DNA of 64,000 nt from Caulobacter sp. Root655 (GTDB taxonomy: Bacteria > Pseudomonadota > Alphaproteobacteria > Caulobacterales > Caulobacteraceae): the NCBI RefSeq assembly GCF_001427665.1, contig NZ_LMHC01000023.1, forward strand, positions 532,024 through 596,023, given 5' to 3'. The translations under genes and the position numbers were made by a program. Position 1 is the stretch's first letter; the number at the start of each line of letters is the position of its first letter. This document shows positions 15,944-23,515 of the stretch, piece after piece. The notes beneath the pieces were generated by a model that searched no databases, was not told where the DNA came from, and was given only the letters and a program-made list of their open reading frames with translations.

Positions 15944-18301
15944 TTGTTCAGCGCTTTTTCCTCAAGCGAACCGACACCCGCTTCACTCGAAAACGCTTCG
16001 GGCCTGGATCTTCCCTTGCGATTGTTCCGACGCCACCCGCCCCGGTCCACCAAGCGTCGGCTGCTCAGCTGGCTGGTCGTCGCCGCCCTGACCAGCCTGG
16101 CCCTGGCCGCCCTGACGGCCAGCCCGCTGACCACGCGGCTGGACAACATCCTCTATGACCGCCTGCAGCGGGCCTCGGCCCGGCCGGTCGACCCGTCGAT
16201 CCTGATTGTCGGCGTCGACGAGCGCAGCCTGCGCGAACTGGGCGCCTGGCCCTGGTCGCGGGCCAGGCACGCGGCGATGATCGACCGACTGACCCAGGCC
16301 GGCGCCAAGGCCATCGTCTACGACGTGCTGTTCAGCCAACCAGCCCCCGACCCGACCGACGACGCGGCCCTGGCCTCGGCCATCGCCCGCTCGGGCAAGG
16401 TCTACCTGCCACAGTTCCTGGAGTCCGACGGCCAGGACGGCGCCCCACCGACCCTGGTCGGGCCGCTGCCCGAATTGGCCCAGGGCGCGGCCGGCCTTGG
16501 CCTGGCCCACGTGCGGTTCGACGCCGACGGCGTGGTCCGGCGCATGGCCCCGTTCGAGGCGGGTGGCCCGGACCTGGCGCCCGACCTGATGACCGTGGTC
16601 CATCGCGCCACCAAGGCGTTCGGCGCGCCCGACGCAACGCGCGGCTCGGCCCAGACCCTGCTGATCCCCTTCGCCGGACCGCCCGACCGCTATCGCCAGA
16701 TCGCCTTTTCCAGCGTGCTGGCCGGAGAGATCCCGCCCGAGCTGATCGCCGGCCGCACGGTGTTCGTCGGCCTGACCGCGCCGGGCCTGGGTCCCGCCTT
16801 CCCGACCCCGGTCACCCCCGACGCGGCCAGCATGACCGGCGTGCAGCTGCAGGCCAGCGTGCTGGACGGCCTGCGCGGCGGCAAGATGGTCAAGCCAGCC
16901 GGCCTGGTCAGCCGCCTGACCTTCGCGCTCAGCCTGCTGTGGCTGCTGCTGGCCGGCCTGCTGGTGCTGCCGCCGCGCGCCGCCCTGCTGCTGCTGGCCA
17001 GCCTGCTGGCGGTCGCCCTGGGCGTCAGCGCCGCCCTGTTCGGCGTCGCCCACCTGTGGCTGTCGCCGGTGGCGGCGATCCTTGGCCTGGCGGTGGTCTC
17101 GCTGGTTTGGGGCTGGGGCCAGCTGGGCCGGGTCAACGACCTGCTGGGCCATCAGCTGGATCGCCTGCGGTCGGCTGGGCCGGCTTCCTCCGCCCGCGAC
17201 GAAGCCGGCTTCGAGAGCGACGTCGTCGCCCGCCAGGCCTTCAGCCTGGGCGCGGCCATTACCCGGATCGACGACCTGCGGCGGTTCTCGGCCGACGCCC
17301 TGTTTAGCCTGCCCGACGCCACCCTGGTGGCCGACGCCGAGCGCCGGGTGATCGCCGCCAACGCCGCCGCCCGGACCTTGCTGGGCCGCGCGCCCCAGGC
17401 GACGGCCGGCGGGACCCTGGCCTGCGCCCTCAACGCCCTGGAGCCGCTGGGCCGCACCTTCCCGCCGACCTGGCCAACCGAGGCCGACAGCGGCCGGGCC
17501 ATCGACCTGCACCTGGCCGACGGCCGCGCCTACCAGTTGCAGACGGTGTTCCGTCGCGACGAGGCGGGTGGCGACGCCGGCTGGATCCTGCGCCTGGCCG
17601 ACATCACGCCCCTGACCGCCGCCATGCGCCAGCGCGAGCAGGCCCTGCAACTGCTGACCCACGACATGCGCTCGCCGCAGACCTCGATCCTGGCCCTGCT
17701 GGCCACCACGCCGGACCTGCCGGCCGACGTCTCCGAGCGCCTGGCCGCCTGCGCCCGCCGCACCCTGGCCCTGGCCGACGGCTTCGTGCAGCTGGCCCGG
17801 GCCGAGGTCACCCAGACGATCATGGAGCCGCTCGACGTCTGCGACGTGGCCGTCGAGGCGGTGGACGAGTTGTGGCCGCAATGCCGCCAGCGCCGGATCG
17901 AGATCCGCCAGGAGGGCGGTGACGCGCCGATGATGGTGCTGGGCGACCGCGGCGTGCTGGCCCGGGCCCTGGTCAACCTGATCGGCAACGCGGTGAAGTA
18001 CAGCCCCGACGGGGCCGGCATCACCGTGCGCGCCGCCGCGGTGCTGGACGACGGCCGCACCTTCATCGACCTCGCCGTCGTCGACCAGGGCCCGGGCCTG
18101 ACGCCCGAGGAGGCCGCCCTGGCCTTCCGTCCGTTCCAGCGCTTCGACCGGCCGGGCGCCAGCGCCATCGACGGCGCCGGCCTGGGCCTGGCCTTCGTCC
18201 AGGCCGCCGCCGCGCGCCACGGCGGCGCGGTGACCTGCACCAGCACGCCGGGACAAGGGGCGACGTTCACGCTGAGACTGCCGGAGGTGGCGGCGGGATA
18301 G
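15944..18301 (+). CDS. CHASE2-domain sensor histidine kinase
   Basis: A membrane histidine kinase of up to 785 residues. One transmembrane segment (about 45-65) precedes a periplasmic CHASE2 domain (ILIVGVDERSLRELGAWPWSRARHA near residue 85 is the signature). Three clustered transmembrane segments follow (about 325-395), then a PAS domain (about 450-555), the phosphoacceptor H573 in LLTHDMRSPQTS, and the ATPase domain with NLIGNAVKYSPDG, VDQGPGL and GAGLGLAFVQAA. The start is uncertain: the frame opens at a TTG four bases after the FecR stop, but its first ~18 codons are a dispersed repeat; TTG codons at 16016 and 16022 are alternatives. The last gene of a three-gene signalling operon. Confidence 0.9.
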   Translation: MFSAFSSSEPTPASLENASGLDLPLRLFRRHPPRSTKRRLLSWLVVAALTSLALAALTASPLTTRLDNILYDRLQRASARPVDPSILIVGVDERSLRELGAWPWSRARHAAMIDRLTQAGAKAIVYDVLFSQPAPDPTDDAALASAIARSGKVYLPQFLESDGQDGAPPTLVGPLPELAQGAAGLGLAHVRFDADGVVRRMAPFEAGGPDLAPDLMTVVHRATKAFGAPDATRGSAQTLLIPFAGPPDRYRQIAFSSVLAGEIPPELIAGRTVFVGLTAPGLGPAFPTPVTPDAASMTGVQLQASVLDGLRGGKMVKPAGLVSRLTFALSLLWLLLAGLLVLPPRAALLLLASLLAVALGVSAALFGVAHLWLSPVAAILGLAVVSLVWGWGQLGRVNDLLGHQLDRLRSAGPASSARDEAGFESDVVARQAFSLGAAITRIDDLRRFSADALFSLPDATLVADAERRVIAANAAARTLLGRAPQATAGGTLACALNALEPLGRTFPPTWPTEADSGRAIDLHLADGRAYQLQTVFRRDEAGGDAGWILRLADITPLTAAMRQREQALQLLTHDMRSPQTSILALLATTPDLPADVSERLAACARRTLALADGFVQLARAEVTQTIMEPLDVCDVAVEAVDELWPQCRQRRIEIRQEGGDAPMMVLGDRGVLARALVNLIGNAVKYSPDGAGITVRAAAVLDDGRTFIDLAVVDQGPGLTPEEAALAFRPFQRFDRPGASAIDGAGLGLAFVQAAAARHGGAVTCTSTPGQGATFTLRLPEVAAG
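15951..15996. repeat. Alphaproteobacterial-type intergenic repeat (family B), copy 1
   Basis: This stretch reads CGCTTTTTCCTCAAGCGAAC ... CGCTTCACTCGAAAACGC and matches the element at 46361-46406 (CGCATTTTCTTCACGCGAAC ... CACTTCGCTCGAAAATGC) at about 80% of positions. Its ends are complementary (GCG..TTTTC / GAAAACGC). It overlaps the presumed 5' end of the CHASE2 kinase gene. Confidence 0.7.
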
Positions 18302-18307
18302 GCGCCG

Positions 18308-18412
18308 TGCGTCCTTCGAGGCCCTCCGTTGGAGGGCGCCTCAGGAAGAGGAATTCTGTGCTGCCTTCCTCATCCTGAGGTGCGTAGCGTAGCGAAGCCT
18401 CGAAGGACGCAC
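18308..18412. repeat. Long inverted repeat (intergenic palindrome, family A), copy 2
   Basis: TGCGTCCTTCGAGG on the left and CCTCGAAGGACGCA on the right bracket a partly degenerate left arm and an intact right arm (CCTCATCCTGAGGTGCGTAG). The right arm is identical to that at 6940-6986. It sits between the convergent kinase and methyltransferase genes and may serve as a terminator for both. Confidence 0.85.
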
Positions 18413-18436
18413 GGTCCCTGGCTCCGCCCCGCCCCC

Positions 18437-19189
18437 CTACGGCTTGACGAACTTCAGGATGAACTGGTCCGTCTTGCCCCGGATGGCGGGGTCGAAGACG
18501 ATCAGGGTGCGCGGGTCGGCGGGGTTGCGCAGCAGCGGGCTCTCGGCCGCCAGCTTGAAGCCCGCGCCTTCGACCTCCTTCTTGACCGCCGCGATGTCGA
18601 TGCGGTGCAGGCTGTCGGACGCCGTGGTCCCCGAGCCGTCGGCGGCGGCATGGTCGACGATCAGGAACACGCCGCCGGGCTTCAGCGCCTTGAAGATCGC
18701 GGCGTCGATCGCGGCGGCGGCGCCGGCCGGCGACGATTTCAGGTGCAGGTCGTGATAGTTCTGGACGGTGATCACCAGGTCCAGGTCGCCGGGCAGGTCC
18801 AGCGCGCCGAGACTGCCGTTCAGCGGCGTGACGTTCTTGTAGGCCCCGGCCACGGCCTTCAGGTCTTCGCCGTAGCTGGCCTTGTAGGCGATGAATTCGG
18901 CGGGCTGGTAGGCGTAGACCTTGCCCGTCGGGCCGACGGCCGGTGACAGGATGCGGGTGAAATAACCGCCGCCGATGATGAAATCCAGCGCCTTGGCGCC
19001 CGGCTTGACCCCGGCCAGGGCCAGGATCTCGCCCGGATGCCGGGCGGCGTCGCGGGCGGTGTCGGCCGCCGGACGGGCCGGGTCGGCCAGGGCGGCGGTG
19101 ATGTTGGCCGGAATCTGGGCGTAGACCGGAAGGGCGAACGCGCCGACGGCGAACGCCGCCAGGATGGAAAGCATGGGTCGCGACGTCAT
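18437..19189 (-). CDS. Exported class I SAM-dependent methyltransferase-like protein
   Basis: A 250-residue protein with a clear signal peptide (MTSRPMLSILAAFAVGAFAL, cleaved after VYA near 25). A Rossmann-type methyltransferase fold follows: GAKALDFIIGGGYFTRILS (motif I, about 67-85), DLDLVITVQNYHDLHL (motif IV region, about 130-145) and LKPGGVFLIVDHAA (about 170-183). This matches the 'predicted methyltransferase' group COG4798, many of which are exported although SAM is not expected in the periplasm. The glycine motif is FIIGGGY rather than DxGxGxG, so catalytic competence is uncertain. It is a single gene. Confidence 0.82.
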   Translation of the reverse strand: MTSRPMLSILAAFAVGAFALPVYAQIPANITAALADPARPAADTARDAARHPGEILALAGVKPGAKALDFIIGGGYFTRILSPAVGPTGKVYAYQPAEFIAYKASYGEDLKAVAGAYKNVTPLNGSLGALDLPGDLDLVITVQNYHDLHLKSSPAGAAAAIDAAIFKALKPGGVFLIVDHAAADGSGTTASDSLHRIDIAAVKKEVEGAGFKLAAESPLLRNPADPRTLIVFDPAIRGKTDQFILKFVKP

Positions 19190-19272
19190 GGGGGTTTCCT
19201 CACCTTTGGCTTTGGACTTCGATAGCGTGTCCAGAGCATCGGGTGAACGACGTTCTGCGAGATGACGGATTG

Positions 19273-19797
19273 TTAATCCTGGCCCTTGCCGGGCGGCGAG
19301 CTCAGGGCCGCCAGCAGTCGGTCGGCCAGGTCCGTCGCATCCGTGCCGGACGAACGCACCGTGGCCCACCCTGTCGGCTTGCCGGTGGCGACGTCGAGGA
19401 CCACGAGGGTGGCGACGCGGACGGGGCCGCGACGCGACCACAGGCGAAGCCGGGTGGGGGCGCTGCGCCACGGGGCCTGGGCGGCCAGGGGGCCGGCGGC
19501 GGCGGAAACCCCGACGGCGGGCGGCGAGGTCCCGACCGCCACCTGCACCAGATAGGCCGGGGCCCGCGCGCCGGAGGCGTCGGCCCCACCGGCGACCAGG
19601 CGGCTCAGCACCTGGGCTTCGATCGCCTTGGCTAGGGCCGCGTCGGCCTCGGTCGGCGCCGCCGGGCTGGTCGGGGCGGCCAGGGCCTGGCCGGCCAGGG
19701 CTGGAAGGGCGCCATCATGCGCCAGGCGCGGCGGGGTGGCGCAGCCGGCCAGCACCAGGGTCGAGAACGCGACCGAGGCCGTCACTACAATACGCAC
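19273..19797 (-). CDS. Hypothetical lipoprotein
   Basis: A 174-residue protein I do not recognise. With the GTG at 19797, which has GGAGCAG seven bases upstream, it begins VRIVVTASVAFSTLVLAGCAT, a textbook lipoprotein signal with lipobox LAGC at about residues 16-19. The mature part is Ala- and Pro-rich and includes a segment APAYLVQVAVGTSP followed by a GKPTGWATVRSSGTDATDLADRLLAAL C terminus. That pattern (ligand-like beta strands then a terminal helix) resembles DUF4136-type outer-membrane lipoproteins, without a firm match. Confidence 0.7.
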   Translation of the reverse strand: MRIVVTASVAFSTLVLAGCATPPRLAHDGALPALAGQALAAPTSPAAPTEADAALAKAIEAQVLSRLVAGGADASGARAPAYLVQVAVGTSPPAVGVSAAAGPLAAQAPWRSAPTRLRLWSRRGPVRVATLVVLDVATGKPTGWATVRSSGTDATDLADRLLAALSSPPGKGQD

Positions 19798-19876
19798 GTG
19801 TGTCTGCTCCCCGACCGAAGGCTCGGTCCTCAAACTCTAGCTTCCGGACGCGGCCGGGTCATCCGTTTCGAAGGAC

Positions 19877-20062
19877 CTAGGTCTGGCCCAGCCAGACGAT
19901 CAGCCGCCACAGGCCCCAGCCGATGACCGCCCACAGCGCCAGGCTGACCAGGCCGGCGACGGCCAGGAACACCAGCCGGGGACGGCCGTCAGCCTTCCGG
20001 TGCGGGGCCGGGTGCAGACCCAGGCGGTCGGCCAGGTCCTGCAAGGCCGTCATCACGTTCAT
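19877..20062 (-). CDS. Small single-pass membrane protein
   Basis: A 61-residue protein with a basic N-terminal half (LHPAPHRKADGRPRLV) and one strongly hydrophobic segment (about 31-57, VFLAVAGLVSLALWAVIGWGLW). No family is recognised. The ATG at 20062 overlaps the stop of the gene upstream by four bases (ATGA), which is the main support for it being real; an in-frame ATG nine bases later is possible. Confidence 0.6.
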   Translation of the reverse strand: MNVMTALQDLADRLGLHPAPHRKADGRPRLVFLAVAGLVSLALWAVIGWGLWRLIVWLGQT

Positions 20063-20427
20063 CGCGCCCCGACGCCAACGCCCCGACGGGCGTTGGCGGG
20101 CGTTTCGCCGCGCAACAGGCCATAGGCCTGGTCGGTCAGCGCCCAGCGATGGCTGTAGGGCCCGTAGGGCAGGTGCAGCAGGCCCGATGCGCGCGGATCG
20201 CTGGCCTGACCGCAATAGGCGGCGAAGGCGGCGTCCAGCTCGCGCCGCAGGCTCTCCGGCGGGCGATAGACGCCGCGCTGCTTGGCGATATAGGCCACCA
20301 CCAGGTCGCGATGCGCCGCACCGCCCAGGTCCAGCAGGGCCTGGGTGATCTCGGCGACCAGCGGATTGAGGAACGCGACCCCGACGCTCGTCGCGCCAAG
20401 GCCGCGTGTCGCGACCGCCCGGTTCAT
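20059..20427 (-). CDS. Hypothetical protein (122 residues)
   Basis: A small soluble protein of unknown family. The first half contains ATSVGVAFLNPLVAEITQALLDLGGAAHRDLVVAYIAKQR, read here as two helices and a winged-helix-like turn (split over residues 12-51). The second half has RRELDAAFAAYCG and SGLLHLPYGPYSHRWALTDQ (about 82-101). The helix-turn-helix-like arrangement with a YGPYSHRWALT wing suggests a small DNA-binding or adaptor protein, but this is only a guess. It is translationally coupled to the 61-residue membrane protein. Confidence 0.65.
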   Translation of the reverse strand: MNRAVATRGLGATSVGVAFLNPLVAEITQALLDLGGAAHRDLVVAYIAKQRGVYRPPESLRRELDAAFAAYCGQASDPRASGLLHLPYGPYSHRWALTDQAYGLLRGETPANARRGVGVGAR

Positions 20428-20554
20428 GGTCCATCCCCTAAAACGCTGTTCGGCGGATGTTAAAGGGCATGAACCCCAGCGCCACCAGAGGTGGTGGCCT
20501 CGTTTTTACAAAGCGTTACATTGACCTGGCGTCCCAAACCCGCCGTCGATCGGG

Positions 20555-22048
20555 TCAATGCGTCTCATAGGCCGCCTTGCCGCCGTTGAGGGCGAAGGCT
20601 TCTTCCGGCGACAGCACCAGCTTCTTGCGGCCGAAGGCGGCGAAGTAGGCGATGCCGACCGCGAACCAGACGGCCACGCCGATCACCCCGCTGCGATAGA
20701 TCGGGTCTTTCAGTTGGTAGAAGATGGTGACCAGCGAGATCACCACCGTCAGGACCGCGCCGGTGACCCCGAACCGGCTCTTGTAGGGCCGTTCCATCAG
20801 CGGGAACTTGCGGCGTAGCAGGATGAACGACACGCCCTGGGCCACATAGGACAGCATGGCCCCAAACACCGCCATGTTCAGCAGCGTGCCGCCGATCGCC
20901 GCCGCGCCCTTCTCGGCCCCCAGGATGAACCAGACCGCCAGCATCACCAGCAGGCCGGCGGCCGAGCCGGTCAGCAGGGCGACGTCCGGGGTCTTGCGCA
21001 CCCCGTGGGTCACCGACAGGGCGCGCGGGAAGTAGCCGGCCCGCGACAGCGAATAGATCTGCCGGCCATAGGCGAAGATGATGGCGTGGAAGCTGGCGAC
21101 CAGGCCGGCCACCGCGATCGCCGCCAGGACCTTGGCCAGGCCGCCGCCGTAGATCGTTCGGAAGCCCTCCAGGATCGGCTCGCCCGACTTCGACAGCGCG
21201 AAGGCCCCCGGCGCGATGGCGCTGTTGAGCCACAGCACCAGCAGGGCCGAGACGATCAGGGTCGAGATGCCCAGGATGATGCCCTTGGGCAGGTCGCGGG
21301 CCGGAGTGTGCGACTCCTCGGCCGCCAGGGGCAGTTGCTCGATGGCCAGGAACAGCCAGACCGCGAACGGCAGCTGGGCCAGGGCCCCGCCGACCCCGGC
21401 CGGCAGGAACGGTCCATGACCGTCCTTCAGCTCGGTCCCGCCGGGGCCAACGTTCATGGCGTACTTGAAGAAGTCGGCGTGCGGCAGGGCGCTGACCCAG
21501 AACACCACCAGACAGGCCAGGGCCAGCAGGGTGATGAACACCGTGAACTTGAACGACATCGCCACCCCGCCGGCGTTCAGCCCGACGAAAATGACATAGG
21601 CCCCGATCCAGTAGAGCGGTTGCACCCAGGCCGGCGTCTCGAAGATGCCGCCCAGATAGCTGCCGATGAAGAAGCAGACGACGGCGGCGGTCAGCACGTA
21701 TTCGACGTTCTCGCACAGGCCGGTGACGAAGCCGCCCCATGGCCCCATGGCGGCGCGGGCGAAGCTGTAGGCTCCGCCGGTGTGCGGCTGGGCCGCCGCC
21801 ATCTCGGCGATCGAGAAGGTCAGGCCCAGATACATGACAGTGATGATCAGGGTGGCCACCAGCATGCCGCCCCAGCCGCCGACGCCCATCCCCAGGTTCC
21901 AGCCCGAGAACTGGCCGGAGATCACCGCTCCGACCCCCAGGGCCCACAGCGAGAACACGCCCGCATAGCGTTTCAGTCCGCGCTTGTCGAAATACGCGGC
22001 GTCGACCTTTTCGTAGCTGACGCCGCCGCCGGCGGTTTCTTCGCTCAT
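20555..22048 (-). CDS. eat: Ethanolamine permease, APC superfamily
   Basis: A 497-residue inner-membrane transporter with about 12 transmembrane segments. The Eat-specific N terminus (YFDKRGLKRYAGVFSLWALG, about 19-38) leads into VGAVISGQFSGWNLGMGVGG, and the consensus QPHTGGAYSFARAAMGPWGG is at about 87-106. FLAIEQLPLAAEESHTPARD (about 232-251) is the ethanolamine permease signature. It imports ethanolamine for the ammonia-lyase encoded by eutB and eutC just upstream on the same strand, with a VOC gene on the other strand between them. No regulator of the eut type is nearby. Confidence 0.9.
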   Translation of the reverse strand: MSEETAGGGVSYEKVDAAYFDKRGLKRYAGVFSLWALGVGAVISGQFSGWNLGMGVGGWGGMLVATLIITVMYLGLTFSIAEMAAAQPHTGGAYSFARAAMGPWGGFVTGLCENVEYVLTAAVVCFFIGSYLGGIFETPAWVQPLYWIGAYVIFVGLNAGGVAMSFKFTVFITLLALACLVVFWVSALPHADFFKYAMNVGPGGTELKDGHGPFLPAGVGGALAQLPFAVWLFLAIEQLPLAAEESHTPARDLPKGIILGISTLIVSALLVLWLNSAIAPGAFALSKSGEPILEGFRTIYGGGLAKVLAAIAVAGLVASFHAIIFAYGRQIYSLSRAGYFPRALSVTHGVRKTPDVALLTGSAAGLLVMLAVWFILGAEKGAAAIGGTLLNMAVFGAMLSYVAQGVSFILLRRKFPLMERPYKSRFGVTGAVLTVVISLVTIFYQLKDPIYRSGVIGVAVWFAVGIAYFAAFGRKKLVLSPEEAFALNGGKAAYETH

Positions 22049-22191
22049 GACCCGTCCCCTGATTGCGAGCTCCCGGGGGGAGATTGCACGCGCAAAGCGA
22101 GGACGGCGACTCCGCGTTCTGGTGGGCCGGTGTTTGGACGACCGGCGTTCACTATTTCGGCGCCGCGCCGCGGGTCTGCTATGAAGGCGGC

Positions 22192-22575
22192 ATGATCACC
22201 ATCGACTATCTCGACCACCTGGTGCTGACCGTGGCCAGCCTGGAGGCGACCACCGCCTGGTACCGCGACGTGCTGGGCATGCGGGTGGAGACCTTCGGCG
22301 AGGGCCGCACGGCCCTGGTGTTCGGTGGCGAGAAGATCAACCTGCACGAGGCTGGCCAGGAGTTCGAGCCCAAGGCGCTGAGACCGACGCCGGGCTCGGC
22401 CGACCTGTGCTTCGTGTCCTCGACGCCGATCGAGGCGGTGATCGAACATCTCGGCGCGCTGGGGGTGGCGGTCGAGGAAGGGCCGGTGAAGCGGACGGGC
22501 GCGTCGGGGCCGATCCTGTCGGTCTATGTGCGGGACCCGGATGAGAACTTGATCGAGATCTCGAACCTGGTGTGA
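22192..22575 (+). CDS. VOC family protein, GLOD5/STM3117-like
   Basis: A 127-residue single-domain vicinal-oxygen-chelate protein. Two beta-alpha-beta-beta-beta modules are seen: IDYLDHLVLTVASLEATTAW with YRDVLGMRVETF, and ADLCFVSSTPIEAVIEHLGA ending in YVRDPDENLIEISN. Candidate metal ligands are the His of DHLVLTV, the Glu in INLHE and the Glu of LIEIS. AAGGCGG precedes the ATG at 22192. The closest family type is the STM3117/GLOD5 glyoxalase-like group, whose substrate is unsettled. It lies on the opposite strand inside the ethanolamine locus; a functional link is possible but not shown. Confidence 0.85.
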   Translation: MITIDYLDHLVLTVASLEATTAWYRDVLGMRVETFGEGRTALVFGGEKINLHEAGQEFEPKALRPTPGSADLCFVSSTPIEAVIEHLGALGVAVEEGPVKRTGASGPILSVYVRDPDENLIEISNLV

Positions 22576-22590
22576 GGCGGTAAACGCGAA

Positions 22591-22611
22591 CCCTCTCCCA
22601 TGGGGAGAGGG
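22591..22611. repeat. CCCTCTCCC hairpin (family C)
   Basis: CCCTCTCCC, loop ATG, GGGAGAGGG follows the VOC gene. It is the left end of a larger palindromic region (22591-22757) whose right end is another copy of the same hairpin, with GGGTGAGGGG and CCCCTCACCC arms between them. Probably terminates the convergent VOC and eutC transcripts. Confidence 0.65.
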
Positions 22612-22705
22612 AGGGGCCCATGCGAAGCATGGGAGGGTGAGGGGGTAAGACGTCGGACGGCGTGCCGGCAGGGCGCCCGTGAGAAAACGGTGAGGGCGTA
22701 ACCCC

Positions 22706-23515
22706 TCACCCTCCCACGCCTTCGGCGCGGGCCCCTCCCTCTCCCTCTGGGAGAGGGTTCAGGGTGGCGTTCCCCAGCAACGCCGTGTCGCTCTCGTCCT
22801 TCAGCCCTACCCCCGTCAGCTCCAACCGCAGCGCCTCGCGTGCGTGCCAGGCCAGCTTGAACGCCGCCGCCGCGTAGCTCAGCCCCTCGGCCCGGATGTT
22901 GGAGACGCAGTTGCGCATCGCGTCGGTGCGGCCGACCCGAGGATCGAAGGTGATGTAGGCGCCCAGGCTGTCGGGCGACGACAGGCCGGGCCGCTCGCCG
23001 ACCAGCAGGATCACCAGCCGCGCGCCCAGAAGTTCGCCAACCGCGTCGCCCAGCGCCACCCGCGCCTGGCGGGCGACCACCACCGGCCCCAGGCGCCAGC
23101 CGGCCTCCCGCACGGCGGGCAACAGGGCCTCGACCAGCGGCGCGGCGTGGGCGTGGACGGCGGTGCTGGACAGGCCATCGGCGATGACGATGGCCAGGTC
23201 GCAGGACCCCCGCGCCAGGGCGGCGCCTCCCGCCGCCGACAGCGTCCGCCCCAGGTCGGGCCGGCGCAGATAGGACGCCCGGTCCGGGGCGGCGCTGTCG
23301 ACGATCGTCGTCGCCAGGCCCAGGGCCTCGATCGCCGCCGCCACGCTTTCGGCGTCGAACGCCGTATGCACCGCGTCGCGGGCCTGGGCGTGGGCCAGGG
23401 CGAGGGCCAGCACCTCGGCGGTCGGCAGGCTGGACCCCGAGCGGCCCAGGGCGATGCGGGCCGGGGTGTGGCGGCGCAGGGCCGTCCAGGGATCGGGCGT
23501 GACCGGCGCGTTCAA
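22706..23515 (-). CDS. eutC: Ethanolamine ammonia-lyase light chain
   Basis: A 269-residue small subunit of adenosylcobalamin-dependent ethanolamine ammonia-lyase, which with EutB splits ethanolamine into acetaldehyde and ammonia. Family text is TPARIALGRSGSSLPTAEVLALALAHAQARDAV (read across residues 15-47), YLRRPDLGRTLS (about 83-94) and VLLVGERPGLSSPDSLGAYI-like text (seen as ILLVGERPGLSSPDSLGAYI, about 173-192), plus NIRAEGLSYAAAAFKLAW. Its start overlaps the eutB stop by four bases. The last ~17 codons (NPLPEGEGGARAEGVGG) are read through a dispersed hairpin repeat, so the native C terminus was probably altered by repeat insertion. Confidence 0.93.
   Translation of the reverse strand: MNAPVTPDPWTALRRHTPARIALGRSGSSLPTAEVLALALAHAQARDAVHTAFDAESVAAAIEALGLATTIVDSAAPDRASYLRRPDLGRTLSAAGGAALARGSCDLAIVIADGLSSTAVHAHAAPLVEALLPAVREAGWRLGPVVVARQARVALGDAVGELLGARLVILLVGERPGLSSPDSLGAYITFDPRVGRTDAMRNCVSNIRAEGLSYAAAAFKLAWHAREALRLELTGVGLKDESDTALLGNATLNPLPEGEGGARAEGVGG
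22737..22757. repeat. CCCTCTCCC hairpin inside the 3' end of eutC
   Basis: CCCTCTCCC, loop TCT, GGGAGAGGG, the same arms as at 4246, 22591 and 47677. Here the hairpin is within the reading frame of eutC and encodes part of its tail. Confidence 0.75.

Noticed and set aside
15983-18256. 757-codon open frame on the minus strand opposite the CHASE2 kinase
   Set aside because: It is a shadow of the kinase gene: composition is Gln/Gly/Arg/His-rich low-complexity text typical of antisense frames in high-GC DNA, while the plus strand has complete kinase motifs.
20555-22048. General amino-acid antiporter
   Set aside because: The N-terminal RGLKRYAGVFSLWALG and the EQLPLAAEESH motif are those of ethanolamine permeases, and eutB/eutC are adjacent.
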